Counted from the stretch's first letter, positions 1-8,932 are shown. The stretch: 64,000 nt of DNA from Bacillus sp. V2I10 (GCF_030817055.1 NZ_JAUSYV010000001.1:2442001-2506000), one strand, 5' to 3'. Made by a program: numbers and translations. Notes: generated from the letters alone by a model not told the origin.

Positions 1-53
1 TGTTTTTTTAAAGTGCAAACTGGATTAAAATAGCTGGTATTATCAAGGGAAAG

Positions 54-236
54 ATGTCGGTTTTTACAATGTCAATTTTAATGGCAGCTGTTTCTGTTTT
101 GATTTATATTTACCAAAATTGGCATGAAGGGTTTGAAAAAATATCGGACGGACTAACGAAAAGAGAAGTTTTCACTAAATCTAAATGCTCAGAGAGGAAA
201 TTCTCTGAGCATTTATTATTCAATTCCTTACAGTGA
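54..236 (+). CDS. doubtful short ORF, probably a gene remnant
   Basis: A 60-residue reading frame with one hydrophobic N-terminal stretch (about residues 4-20). No clear ribosome binding site precedes its ATG, and its last third is read through a perfect 13-bp hairpin at 183-214 that looks like a terminator. The real protein end may therefore be the 3' part of something that begins outside the window. No family recognised. Confidence 0.2.
   Translation: MSVFTMSILMAAVSVLIYIYQNWHEGFEKISDGLTKREVFTKSKCSERKFSEHLLFNSLQ
183..214 (+). terminator. hairpin, likely terminator
   Basis: A perfect inverted repeat (AAATGCTCAGAGA, 6-nt loop, exact complement) followed by AT-rich sequence. It probably ends transcription entering from the left edge; the trailing T-run is weak. 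Confidence 0.55.
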
Positions 237-561
237 ACCTTGATGGATGAATGCGGCAAAACAAGACCTTACTTTATTATCCATTATTTATAGGATACTA
301 TGGAGAGGAATAGAGCGTTTTCCACATAAACTTCCTATGAATTTAATGGTGCTGATAAACAAATGATAAAAGAACTGGAACAAGTATATGTAAAAAATAA
401 TTTTGGAATGTTATTTATTGGAATGTCTTTTCCCTTCAAATGAGACGCATAATAGTTCCTGATCCGGTTGACGAACATGTTAACTATAAATTTTCGATTG
501 TTATTCGTGAGTAAAAACTCTTACTAATACATAAACGACAAAAAGAAGAGAAGGAGATACG
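237..561. other. gene-poor stretch with coding remnants
   Basis: No intact gene. Two short overlapping frames in different phases (a 26-residue peptide from the ATG at 363 and a 22-residue peptide ending in the TAA near 513) read like neighbouring pieces of one decayed protein separated by a frameshift. The last 20 bases hold the ribosome binding site of selO. Confidence 0.3.
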
Positions 562-2034
562 ATGACAAATAAAAAAGAAATAAAAACAGGATGGAACTTC
601 GACAACAGTTACGCCAATCTGCCGAAATCTTTTTTTACCAGCGTAAATCTTAACCCTGTAAGTTCACCGAAATTGATTACTCTTAATGACCCTTTGGCAG
701 CATCCCTTGGATTAAACATACAGGCGCTAAAAAGCGAAGATGGAGTTGCGGCGCTTGCCGGCAACGAGAGTCCTGAAGGTGCTTTGCCTCTAGCTCAAGC
801 TTATGCAGGGCATCAATTCGGCCACTTTACCATGTTAGGGGACGGACGGGCCATGCTGCTTGGTGAGCAAATCACTCCCCAAGGTGAGCGGATTGATATT
901 CAGTTAAAGGGTTCAGGCAGAACGCCATATTCCCGCGGGGGCGATGGACGGGCTTCACTTGGACCTATGCTGCGCGAATACATCATAAGCGAAGCCATGC
1001 ATGCGCTTGGTATTCCTACCACTCGAAGCCTGGCTGTGGTGACAACCGGTGAGCCGGTAATTCGCGAAACTGAGTTGCCGGGTGCGATTTTGACCCGTGT
1101 GGCTGCAAGTCACCTGCGCTTTGGAACTTTTCAATATATTGCAAAATGGGGATCAGTCGAGGAACTTCGGGTCCTTGCTGACTATGCACTTAAGCGTCAT
1201 TTTCCAGACGTGGATGAGGATGAGAGCCGACATCTTTCTCTGCTTCGGGAAGTAATTAAGCGTCATGCCAAACTGATTGCCAAATGGCAGCTGGTTGGCT
1301 TTATTCACGGAGTGATGAACACAGACAACATGACCATTAGCGGGGAAACAATTGATTATGGTCCTTGCGCATTCATGGATGCCTATGACCCGGAAACAGT
1401 TTTCAGTTCCATTGACATTCAAGGCAGGTATGCCTATGGAAATCAGCCGTTTATTGCCGGGTGGAATCTTGCTAGATTTGCGGAAACCTTATTGCCGCTG
1501 CTGCATGCCGATCAGGAGCAGGCTGTCCAACTTGCACAGGACGAAATTTCAAATTTTATTGAGCTGTACCGACGAAATTGGATTGTTGGAATGAGAGGAA
1601 AACTGGGATTATTTAATGAAGAGATTCAGGATGAAGCCCTAATTAACGAACTCCTGAATCTGATGCAGAAGCATCGCGCTGACTATACTAATACATTCGT
1701 TGCATTAACTTTTGATAAAATGGAGGATACGATGCTGTTTGGCTCTGAAGAATTTGCTGAGTGGCATAAGCAGTGGCAGGATAGACTTGGAAGGCAGGAG
1801 GAACCGAAAACCATCTCGCAGCAATTAATGCGCAGCAGCAATCCTGCAGTAATCCCCCGCAACCATCGAGTAGAAGAGGCCTTAGATGCTGCTGTAAAAC
1901 AAGGAGACTACAGCGTTATGGAGAGGCTTCTGGGTGTAATTTCCAGCCCGTACGCGCATTCTCCTGAACAGGCTGAATACTGCACACTGCCGCCGGATTC
2001 ATCAAGTCCTTACAAAACTTTTTGCGGTACGTGA
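562..2034 (+). CDS. selO: protein adenylyltransferase SelO (YdiU/UPF0061)
   Basis: The 490-residue length fits bacterial SelO (about 480). SelO is a pseudokinase-fold enzyme that moves AMP from ATP onto Ser/Thr/Tyr of target proteins and is linked to redox homeostasis. Visible family blocks are YAGHQFGHFTMLGDGRA near residues 81-97, the nucleotide-binding LKGSGRTPYSRGGDGR with K116, the catalytic-loop-like NTDN at 253-256 and metal-binding DYGP with D265. The C-terminus YKTFCGT is the conserved tail, with Cys where animal SelO carries selenocysteine. A good AGAAGGAGA site lies 6 bases before the ATG. It stands alone, followed by a terminator. Confidence 0.95.
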   Translation: MTNKKEIKTGWNFDNSYANLPKSFFTSVNLNPVSSPKLITLNDPLAASLGLNIQALKSEDGVAALAGNESPEGALPLAQAYAGHQFGHFTMLGDGRAMLLGEQITPQGERIDIQLKGSGRTPYSRGGDGRASLGPMLREYIISEAMHALGIPTTRSLAVVTTGEPVIRETELPGAILTRVAASHLRFGTFQYIAKWGSVEELRVLADYALKRHFPDVDEDESRHLSLLREVIKRHAKLIAKWQLVGFIHGVMNTDNMTISGETIDYGPCAFMDAYDPETVFSSIDIQGRYAYGNQPFIAGWNLARFAETLLPLLHADQEQAVQLAQDEISNFIELYRRNWIVGMRGKLGLFNEEIQDEALINELLNLMQKHRADYTNTFVALTFDKMEDTMLFGSEEFAEWHKQWQDRLGRQEEPKTISQQLMRSSNPAVIPRNHRVEEALDAAVKQGDYSVMERLLGVISSPYAHSPEQAEYCTLPPDSSSPYKTFCGT

Positions 2035-2410
2035 CATCAAGAATAAGCATGGAAGAATTGTAATTGGTTCTTTATGATTTTTTCAAGATGAAACATTTTT
2101 GCTGATAATCAAGTTTAGTTTTATTTTAACAATTAGGCGCTTATCCAAAGTATGGATAGCGCTTTTTTGAAGTATAAAACCTGATTTCACCTAAATCGTA
2201 GAAAGCCATAAAAAATAAAAGGTGATACATATTAGTCATGTATAATATGAATCGCCCTTTTACTTCTTGCTCAATAATCGCACCTGTTAGTCAGTAACTA
2301 TTATTAATTTAATATAAAAACCCGTGGCTTTTCCTACAAAACCCTCTATGAATATAATATTGATAAGCCTCATTCCTTTTTATTTAATTACTTAGCTATT
2401 CAACATGCAG
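2035..2410. other. intergenic region with two hairpins
   Basis: No gene seen. A terminator at 2137-2168 serves selO. A second imperfect hairpin at about 2216-2271 (AAAAGGTGAT against ATCGCCCTTTT, with inner CATATT/AATATG) may end the leftward exporter transcript. The rest is AT-rich without recognisable signals. Confidence 0.45.
2137..2168 (+). terminator. selO terminator
   Basis: Stem GCGC-T-TATCC / GGATA-GCGC with a 7-nt loop, followed by six Ts. Confidence 0.75.
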
Positions 2411-3313
2411 CTAGTTTTTCTCTGATACAGATCCTTTTTTTGATACGGGAGCATTTTTGCCTAATATAACAGAAAAGACAACAATCACTGCTATTACAAG
2501 AGTGAAAAATGTGATGGATTCATCTAGAAATACTGTTGCAAATAGAATCATTAAAAATGGTTGTAAGTATTGAATCTGACTAACTCTTGCTATTCCGCCC
2601 ATAGCCATTCCGCTATACCAAGCAACATATGCTAGAAATTGACTAACAACTGCGAGATAAATAAAACTGACCCAAGCATGTATTGGAGCATGGAGCATTT
2701 CAGTTGTAAGGTTTAGCCCAACTGGAATAATGAAAAATGGGGCACCGATCATTATCGCCCAAGCGATTACTTGCCAGCTACCTAATTCTTTCGCTAATTT
2801 CCCACCTTCTGCGTAACTAAGTCCAAGTATAATCACTGCTGCTAGTAAAGCTAAATCGGCAAATTGTAATTGACCGAACCCTAGATAAAGTGCATACACA
2901 ATAACAGCTAAAGAGCCGATTATACTTGAAATCCAGAATTTGAGAGAAGGGACTTCACCAGCTCTAAACATTGCAAATCCGGCTGTGGCTAATGGTAATA
3001 GAGCTAATTCCACAGCTCCATGAGAAACAGGCAAGGATTCCATTGCCCTAGACGTGAGGAGAGGAAATCCTAAAACTGCACCAAAAGCAACAATAAGTAG
3101 ACTTTTGAATTGGCGAGGAGAAGGTAGTTTTTCTTTTCGAACAATCAATACCACGGCTACTAAAATAGCGGCTGCAATTGTTCTTCCTAAACCGACGACC
3201 GTAGTCCCAAAATACTCTACTGCAATACTTGTAGAAGGGAGCGTTAAGCTAAAACAAATGACGCCTACTAATCCCAAAAATAGTCCTAATTTCTCTCTGG
3301 TTACTCCCTGCAT
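2411..3313 (-). CDS. EamA/DMT-family drug/metabolite exporter
   Basis: A 300-residue, highly hydrophobic protein with about ten membrane segments in two EamA halves. The family moves amino acids, cofactors or toxic metabolites across the cytoplasmic membrane; the substrate cannot be read from sequence. It is divergent from a MocR-type regulator, a frequent pairing in Bacillaceae in which the regulator controls the exporter. An upstream in-frame TTG at 3328 is possible; the ATG at 3313 is preferred, though neither has a strong ribosome binding site. The charged C-terminus (SKKGSVSEKN) is cytoplasmic-like. Confidence 0.85.
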   Translation of the reverse strand: MQGVTREKLGLFLGLVGVICFSLTLPSTSIAVEYFGTTVVGLGRTIAAAILVAVVLIVRKEKLPSPRQFKSLLIVAFGAVLGFPLLTSRAMESLPVSHGAVELALLPLATAGFAMFRAGEVPSLKFWISSIIGSLAVIVYALYLGFGQLQFADLALLAAVIILGLSYAEGGKLAKELGSWQVIAWAIMIGAPFFIIPVGLNLTTEMLHAPIHAWVSFIYLAVVSQFLAYVAWYSGMAMGGIARVSQIQYLQPFLMILFATVFLDESITFFTLVIAVIVVFSVILGKNAPVSKKGSVSEKN

Positions 3314-3349
3314 CTTATCCAACCCCAATCTTTATATTTTGTATCACAT

Positions 3350-3455
3350 CTGTACCATTTTTTTCTTATCTTAAAAACAGTTCTGATATAATTAACATAC
3401 TATGAGTACATACAATAAAAATAAACCATTTTTTTACCCATCTGTCCTGGTACAG
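3350..3455. promoter_or_regulatory. candidate MocR operators and promoter region
   Basis: The intergenic region holds CTGTACCA at 3350-3357 and its inverted copy TGGTACAG at 3448-3455, the latter inside a longer imperfect palindrome and just before the regulator's ribosome binding site. A TATAAT-like -10 lies near 3386. Widely spaced repeats flanking the promoter are the usual operator style of MocR/PdxR regulators. Assignment is inference. Confidence 0.4.
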
Positions 3456-3473
3456 TTAAAGGAGGATCAATAC

Positions 3474-4850
3474 ATGAACTCAAAATATATTAAGATAATG
3501 GAAGAAATTAAGATTCAGTTAGGAGATGGTTCGCTAATTGCAGGCAGTAAGCTCCCATCTGTTCGTCAGTTATCTGAGAATTTTTCATGTAGCAAAAATA
3601 CGGTCATTAAAGCATACGCCGAACTTGAAAAAGAGCATTTAATTTATTCTGTTCCTAAAAGCGGCTACTATGTTGTGAATGAATTTCAAAAAGCGACGGA
3701 AGAAAATGAGGTGATTGATTTCTTGTCTGCCGGTCCAGATAAAAATGTTATGCCTTATGTGGAATTTCAACATTGTATGAATCAAGCAATTGACCAATAT
3801 AAAGAAGAGCTTTTTACATACTCCGATCAACAAGGACTTTACTCACTACGAGTACAGTTAGTGAAATATTTGCAAAATTTACAGGTGTTCACTCAACCTG
3901 AAAGATTAGTCGTTGTATCTGGCTCGCAGCAAGCCCTTAATTTATTAGTTTCTATGCCATTTCCAAATGGAAAAAACAATATTCTAATTGAACAGCCTAC
4001 TTATTTCGGATTCATTGAGTCCATCAATCTGCATCAAGCTACTGCTTTTGGAATTGAATTATCAATGGAAGGGATTGATCTTGATCGTCTGGAATACATT
4101 TTTCGAAATAATGATATAAAATTTTTCTATATTATCCCTAGATTTCACAATCCACTTGGACATTGTTACACGAATAGCGAAAAGAAAAAAATCGTTGAGT
4201 TAGCTGAAAAATACGATGTATATATAGTGGAGGATGATATTTTAGGAGACCTTGATCCAAGTCCAAAATCAGATCCTTTATTTTCTTTTGATCCTTCTGG
4301 GAGAGTGATTTATATTAAAAGCTTTTCGAAAATTTTTCTCCCAGGGTTAAGGATTGGTACTGTCGTTCTTCCTGCATTAATGATTAACAATTTTTTACGA
4401 TATAAATTTAGTTCGGATTTTAATAGTTCAGCACTTTCTCAAGGTGCGCTAGAAATCTATTTAAAAAGTGGTATGTTTAATAGCCATCTCAAAAAAGTAA
4501 AAGAGGTATACCGTACTAAAATGCAAATCCTTCAAGAAGCATGTGAATTATTGCTGCCGGCTAATACTTATTTTTCTAAACCAACTTCAGGATTCTATCT
4601 ATCCATCAGTTTGCCAGAGAATGTGAAAGCGAAACAGGTAGTTCATATGCTAAACGAGCAGCATATATATGTTGATGATGCCTCTAGAATGTTTTTAGCA
4701 GAATATAAAAAGGAAAATCTCGTTCGATTAAGCATCTCTCAAGTGAACGAGAGTCAAATTAAACTAGGGGTAGAGCGATTGGCTCACTGTATTGCTTTAA
4801 TTGACAGTAGAAAAAATCATATTACTCCAAATAACTTTTTACTCATTTAG
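3474..4850 (+). CDS. MocR-family transcriptional regulator (GntR wHTH + aminotransferase domain)
   Basis: The N-terminal ~75 residues form a GntR winged helix (LPSVRQLSENFSCSKNTVIKAY). The remainder is a fold-type I aminotransferase-like domain that binds PLP: VEDDILGD and the Schiff-base lysine context IYIKSFSKIFLPGLRIG are visible. Such proteins bind DNA and sense PLP or a PLP-ligand adduct. The ATG at 3474 is chosen because AAAGGAGG lies 8 bases upstream; the longer in-frame ATG at 3402 has no ribosome binding site and overlaps the promoter region. The product is then 458 residues. It is divergent from the EamA exporter and probably controls it and itself. Confidence 0.9.
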   Translation: MNSKYIKIMEEIKIQLGDGSLIAGSKLPSVRQLSENFSCSKNTVIKAYAELEKEHLIYSVPKSGYYVVNEFQKATEENEVIDFLSAGPDKNVMPYVEFQHCMNQAIDQYKEELFTYSDQQGLYSLRVQLVKYLQNLQVFTQPERLVVVSGSQQALNLLVSMPFPNGKNNILIEQPTYFGFIESINLHQATAFGIELSMEGIDLDRLEYIFRNNDIKFFYIIPRFHNPLGHCYTNSEKKKIVELAEKYDVYIVEDDILGDLDPSPKSDPLFSFDPSGRVIYIKSFSKIFLPGLRIGTVVLPALMINNFLRYKFSSDFNSSALSQGALEIYLKSGMFNSHLKKVKEVYRTKMQILQEACELLLPANTYFSKPTSGFYLSISLPENVKAKQVVHMLNEQHIYVDDASRMFLAEYKKENLVRLSISQVNESQIKLGVERLAHCIALIDSRKNHITPNNFLLI

Positions 4851-4983
4851 GTAGCATCACAGTATTAGCGGATTTTCAACCCTAAGAAAATATATCAAAA
4901 CGGTTGTTTATGTGACTTAGAATTTGAGCAATCATATGAGACATACTTACTCCCAAAATCTACAAACTATTAAATAAAAATAA

Positions 4984-5011
4984 AACCCTCTCAAAACTTG
5001 GAGGGTTCTTT
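4984..5011 (+). terminator. terminator of the MocR gene
   Basis: AACCCTC / GAGGGTT stem with inner CAA/TTG pairing, then CTTT. It is 130 bp after the stop codon. Confidence 0.65.
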
Positions 5012-5224
5012 AGTTAACTTGCCTCCGAAGTATTGAAAACAGCTGCGTTAGTACCTTCTTGAACTAAACTCCCTCAATAAACTAACCACAATCTCACGAT
5101 TGCTCTAGAATTCTTAGGATTTCATAGCCATATCATTAACCAGTATCTAAGTAAGATCAGCATTACTCCTCATGGATAGGGATTTACCGAAAAAAGTGTA
5201 TACTAAGCTAGCCAATTACAGGAA

Positions 5225-5520
5225 GAAATTGGTTAAGTATCGTTATGATCGCACTTTTGGATGTCCACTTGTCTCATGGAGGTCAACCCTCCCATGCCTC
5301 ACAGAGTCGATGCTCCTACATTCCTTCGTTCAACCTTTCCATGAGGTGGATGTCGGTCATGCTGCCCCACAGGATCTAAGCCCTCACGTTAGTTGCTTTG
5401 CCGACTAATCCGTGCTTCACTTGTAAATGAGTATTAATTAAATGATTGTGTAACCTTAAAATTCAATGAACTATGCGACTGTTTGATGTACCACAAATGT
5501 TGCCATATGAGGGATATCCT
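5225..5520 (-). ncRNA. candidate bridge RNA / seekRNA of the IS element
   Basis: Non-coding end just 3' of the transposase stop. It folds into a long stem: TCCAC (5264-5268) plus CTCATGG (5273-5279) pair exactly with CCATGAGGTGGA (5339-5350). An alternative inner hairpin (CATGGAGG near 5275-5282 with CCTCCCATG at 5288-5296) competes with it. IS1111-type elements are known to encode the target-guiding RNA in this position; the exact RNA ends and guide loops cannot be assigned here. A short forward frame across this region (5172-5408) is not credible as a protein. Confidence 0.45.
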
Positions 5521-6765
5521 TTAACATCTTGTCTTCTTGAAACGTAAATTGTTTTTACCGATTGAAAACAGAATTCGAATAAGCTTGTTACACAAGGCGA
5601 TTAGAGATTGCATTTTCTTTAAAGGGTTGTGAGAACGTGTTGTGTAATAGATATGAAGAGCTTTAAAAGCCTTGTTCTTTGCCACCAGTATCATGGCTGC
5701 TCGGAATAAGAGAGCCCTCAATTTCTTTCGTCCCCGTTTGGTAATCTTGGTCTGGCCCTTGTGCTTTCCGGATGTGTTTTCTTTTAAACTTAAACCTGCT
5801 AATTTTACGATTTGGCGAGGATGTTGATAGTCTCTGAGGTCGCCGACCTCTGCGAAAAACCCTGCTACTGTATCTCGACCGATCCCTGACACCTCTAACA
5901 TCTGTGTGACACCTGGGATATGGTCTAATAACTGATCTAATTGATGATCTAATTCTTCGAATTTTAATTGAATAAATTCATACTTCTCTAGTAAAGCACT
6001 CAACTCTAATTTCGCCATAGCTGACCCTTGGCGAATACCAATCGAACGATTGGCTGCTTCTTTAAGTGCTCGTATCTTCTTCAAACCTATACTGCGTTTT
6101 ACCACTTTTCTTAAGGAAAGTAAAAGCTCTTCATCCGTATACTTTACAAGTTCATATGGCAAGGATTCTAGCTTTAGAAAATGAATAGCTGCCTTGCCTT
6201 CCCAACTTTTGAACACAGTCAAAAATTCGGGAAAATAACGATCAATCCAGTTATGAACTTGTCCCTGAACGACCTGTAAGTCAACATTGAGAAGATCGCG
6301 AAGTTTTTTTGCCACTCGGAGTTCTGCATAAATTCCTTGTGGAATTGTTGGTTCGGCGTATCTTCCATCTTTGACTAACTGTGCAATGACTTTTGCATCT
6401 TTCACGTCATTCTTTGTAGGTGAATTATCGTCTAATTCTTTACTTCGTTTAACATGTAGTGGATTAACAGATACGAACTTAATATTATTCTCTTTTAGTA
6501 GATAAGCTAGATTTAACCAGTAGTGACCGGTTGGCTCCATGCCTACAATCACTTGATCTAGCTTACATCCTTTAACTAGTTGGTCAATCCAATCTAGAAA
6601 CGAATGAAATCCTGCTTTCGTATTTTCAAAGAAACACGTTTTACCTAGTTCCAATCCTCTAAAATCTTGTGCTCTCGCGACATGATTGTGCTTGGCGATG
6701 TCAACTCCGACAATTAAGGTTTCGGAAGTAATTTGAGAGATTTTATGATTTTGGTTATAATTCAT
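5521..6765 (-). CDS. IS110-family transposase (DEDD, intact)
   Basis: A 414-residue recombinase. The N-terminal RuvC-like domain (DEDD_Tnp_IS110) has acidic residues D22 (VGVDIAKHNH), E77 (GMEPTGH), D120 and D123 (KNDVKDAKV). The C-terminal Transposase_20 domain has the HhH-like SGIGRDTVAGFFAEVGD and the conserved serine S332 in ENTSGKHKGQTK. All catalytic positions are present, so the enzyme looks functional. Family members excise and insert a circular intermediate guided by an element-encoded RNA. A middle coiled segment (~250-285) links the domains. The start is the ATG at 6765, preceded by GGAGGCC. Confidence 0.93.
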   Translation of the reverse strand: MNYNQNHKISQITSETLIVGVDIAKHNHVARAQDFRGLELGKTCFFENTKAGFHSFLDWIDQLVKGCKLDQVIVGMEPTGHYWLNLAYLLKENNIKFVSVNPLHVKRSKELDDNSPTKNDVKDAKVIAQLVKDGRYAEPTIPQGIYAELRVAKKLRDLLNVDLQVVQGQVHNWIDRYFPEFLTVFKSWEGKAAIHFLKLESLPYELVKYTDEELLLSLRKVVKRSIGLKKIRALKEAANRSIGIRQGSAMAKLELSALLEKYEFIQLKFEELDHQLDQLLDHIPGVTQMLEVSGIGRDTVAGFFAEVGDLRDYQHPRQIVKLAGLSLKENTSGKHKGQTKITKRGRKKLRALLFRAAMILVAKNKAFKALHIYYTTRSHNPLKKMQSLIALCNKLIRILFSIGKNNLRFKKTRC

Positions 6766-6791
6766 TATGAGGCCTCCAAATAGATGTTTTT

Positions 6792-6818
6792 GTCCTTTTT
6801 AGCTGGCCAGCTCAGGAC
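6792..6818. repeat. palindromic hairpin upstream of the transposase
   Basis: A 12-bp perfect palindrome AGCTGGCCAGCT (6801-6812) flanked by GTCCT and AGGAC arms. It lies 27-53 bp upstream of the transposase start. It could be the junction promoter region, the left-end recognition structure or a translation-limiting hairpin. Confidence 0.5.
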
Positions 6819-6878
6819 ATATTCATCTTATCAAGAGGTCTTTTTTCATTCAAACCTCATTTTCAGTTATTACAGGAA

Positions 6879-7280
6879 TGCTGCCTCGTTAATTTAAGTA
6901 CAATTTTTCAAAATCCTGAACTAATTATCCTCTAAAATCATAGTACAGTTAATATAATAATTTTTGATCAAAGATCCTGTGTTATGCAGGATATTTTCTT
7001 GTTCAGCAATCTGGCAAGTATTTGAATAAGGTCTTTATCATAAAATACAGATTATTTAACCCGGAAGGAAACTCCGGAAACTAAAATAAGATGTAAAAAT
7101 AGTTGACTGTACCGAACGGATTGTTTAAAGTGAACCTAATAAAAGACGGAAGGGTGAAAAAAGGACATGATTCAATAATCCTAACTTTTAAGAAGAATCG
7201 ATATTATTTTCTATATTTATATTCAGGATGCACTTTTATTTCAATCTGAATTCAAAATATCAATTTTATCGGTTTTTTTT
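6879..7280. other. gene-free stretch between the IS and vgb
   Basis: No gene seen. One small hairpin, ATCCTG / CAGGAT with a 7-nt loop near 6973-6992, is followed by a weak T-rich run. The rest is AT-rich and presumably contains the promoter of the vgb leader. Confidence 0.35.
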
Positions 7281-7408
7281 CTGGGATAGGTTTATTGTAA
7301 TGTACTTTTAGACAGTCTAATCAGGCATTGGATAAACAGCCTATTTTAAGTCTGTACTATGAACTACACTACCTCCTATCTCAGAAAATGGGCATAGGAG
7401 TTTTTTTT
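7281..7408 (+). promoter_or_regulatory. candidate antibiotic-responsive attenuator leader of vgb
   Basis: A terminator hairpin (7373-7379 CTCCTAT with 7394-7400 ATAGGAG, then eight Ts at 7401-7408) sits 30 bp before vgb with no gene upstream to terminate. Its left arm, CCTATCTCAG at 7375-7384, can instead pair with CTGGGATAGG at 7281-7290 (one G-U pair), giving an alternative antiterminator. A minimal frame ATG TAC TTT TAG begins at 7300, with GGGATAGG as a possible ribosome binding site inside the antiterminator arm. This layout resembles ribosome-mediated attenuators upstream of resistance genes to ribosome-targeting drugs. Confidence 0.5.
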
Positions 7409-7437
7409 GTTCGAAAATTATTGATGGAGGGATTTAA

Positions 7438-8328
7438 ATGAAATTTGATTTTAGAGAATTTAATTTATCAATTCCCGACTCAGGTCCGTACGGTATAGAT
7501 TCAGCACAAGACGGAAAGATATGGTTTACACAACATAAAGCAAACAAAATCAGCTGTCTAGATCAAAGTGGTGAGGTAAAAGAGTATAAAGTTCCTACAC
7601 CTGATGCTAAAGTTATGTGTTTAACTGTATCATCCATGGGCGACATATGGTTTACAGAGAATGGAGCCAATAAAATAGGAAGGCTTACAACATCAGGTAT
7701 TTTTATTGAATACCCGCTGCCACAGCCGGATTCAGCTCCTTATGGAATAACTGAAGGCTCAAATGGTGATATTTGGTTTACCCAATTGAGTGGGAATCGT
7801 ATAGGCAAATTGACCACTGAAGGTGATATCCATGAATATGATCTTCCAAATAAGGGTTCCTTTCCTTCGTATATTACTTTAGGTTCAGATAACGCACTAT
7901 GGTTCACAGAAAACCAAAATAATGCTATTGGAAGAATAACTGAAACTGGAGAGTTAACTGAATACCCTCTGCCTACACAAGAAGCAGGGCCAGTGGGTAT
8001 TACTAGTGGTAACGATGGTGCACTCTGGTTTGTCGAAATTATGGGCAACAAAATAGGTCGAATCACTACTTCTGGGGTGATTAGCGAATATGATATCCCA
8101 ACTCCTAACGCACGCCCACACGCAATTACCAAGGGAAAAGATTGCGAAATATGGTTCACTGAATGGGGTGCAAATAAAATTGGCAGGATTACAAGTGACC
8201 AAACGATTCATGAATATCAAATTCAAACAGAAAATGCAGAGCCGCATGGTATTGCATTTGGGGAAGATGGTTCCGTATGGGTTGCGTTAGAATGCAACAA
8301 AATTGGTAAACTGAATTTAAGTGAATGA
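7438..8328 (+). CDS. vgb: virginiamycin B (streptogramin B) lyase
   Basis: A 296-residue seven-bladed beta-propeller built from repeats of the type IWFTE-N-NKIGRIT-G-EY-LP. It closely resembles staphylococcal Vgb, which linearises type B streptogramins by breaking the thiazole ester bond through elimination rather than hydrolysis. The residues reported as important in Vgb are present: Y18, H228 (ARPHAIT), E268 and H270 (AEPHGI), and E285 (ALEC; 284 in the staphylococcal enzyme). It acts in the cytoplasm; no signal peptide. A GGAGGG site precedes the ATG. Chromosomal Vgb-like proteins occur in environmental Bacillaceae, so drug resistance in this host is likely but not proven. Confidence 0.9.
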   Translation: MKFDFREFNLSIPDSGPYGIDSAQDGKIWFTQHKANKISCLDQSGEVKEYKVPTPDAKVMCLTVSSMGDIWFTENGANKIGRLTTSGIFIEYPLPQPDSAPYGITEGSNGDIWFTQLSGNRIGKLTTEGDIHEYDLPNKGSFPSYITLGSDNALWFTENQNNAIGRITETGELTEYPLPTQEAGPVGITSGNDGALWFVEIMGNKIGRITTSGVISEYDIPTPNARPHAITKGKDCEIWFTEWGANKIGRITSDQTIHEYQIQTENAEPHGIAFGEDGSVWVALECNKIGKLNLSE

Positions 8329-8466
8329 GATCGGCATGAGCAGTATTTATGAAACCACAAAACCAGCAAGGACCTAATCCAGAAGAAGGATACTTTAAAT
8401 AGTAATAAACATATTATATTTATTAAACAATCTATTACAAAGGCTCATATTATAAGGAGATTATTC

Positions 8467-8718
8467 TTGAAGAACAGTAAATGGAATAAAGCTTTTTTTG
8501 ATAAATTGGGGATTTTAATCTTCTTGTACCGGGAGCTTTTAGTAACAAGAAAGTTACTTTCGGAAATACAATTTTATATTGATATGATACTTTCGGCGCT
8601 TTCCAATAATAAGGATTGTGCTCTTTTTGCATTTAATAGCAGATTACATTGTAAGGTTAGCCAGCTAATGTTGACTGATCTTAATACAAAGCTCTGTTTT
8701 GAGATTAAAAATAGATAA
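8467..8718 (+). CDS. hypothetical protein
   Basis: An 83-residue frame starting with TTG, 7 bases after a good AAGGAGA site. The composition is mixed, with aromatic and leucine-rich helices (residues 9-50) and three cysteines. No family recognised. The ribosome binding site is the main reason to list it; nothing in the neighbourhood suggests a function. Confidence 0.4.
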   Translation: MKNSKWNKAFFDKLGILIFLYRELLVTRKLLSEIQFYIDMILSALSNNKDCALFAFNSRLHCKVSQLMLTDLNTKLCFEIKNR

Positions 8719-8932
8719 TAAGAGCGATTGAAATCAGAGAGATGCCACTCTTCATCTACTTATATTTGTAAATTTTGATATATAATCTTTTTATAAAAGT
8801 TATAATATTGGAAATCAGCAGAATTAAAAAGTGAACAGTTCTGAAGAGACTATCAAACTAAAACACAATGATCCTCATAAAACTAACGGGCACATTCCTT
8901 GAAGCAGGAAAAGAGGGGAGCTGATTTGTAAA

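Larger units (their letters stand above)
5215..6878 (-). mobile_element. IS110-family (IS1111-like) insertion sequence
   Basis: About 1.65 kb containing one intact DEDD transposase on the minus strand, a short upstream end with a strong hairpin (6792-6818) and a long, GC-richer structured non-coding end downstream of the transposase (5225-5520). A 10-bp direct repeat ATTACAGGAA occurs at 5215-5224 and 6869-6878 and may mark the element borders. IS110-family elements lack terminal inverted repeats, so the borders are uncertain. A structured RNA downstream of the transposase is characteristic of the IS1111 subgroup. Confidence 0.7.

Noticed and set aside
3402..3473. 24-codon longer start of the MocR regulator
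   Set aside because: No ribosome binding site, and the strong AAAGGAGG site fixes the start at 3474.
5172..5408. 78-codon plus-strand frame
   Set aside because: It covers the structured non-coding end of the IS110 element, has no ribosome binding site and no protein-like pattern.
7740..8159. 139-codon minus-strand frame inside vgb
   Set aside because: The repeated propeller blades of vgb create a long antisense frame; composition is a mirror of the repeats and there is no ribosome binding site.
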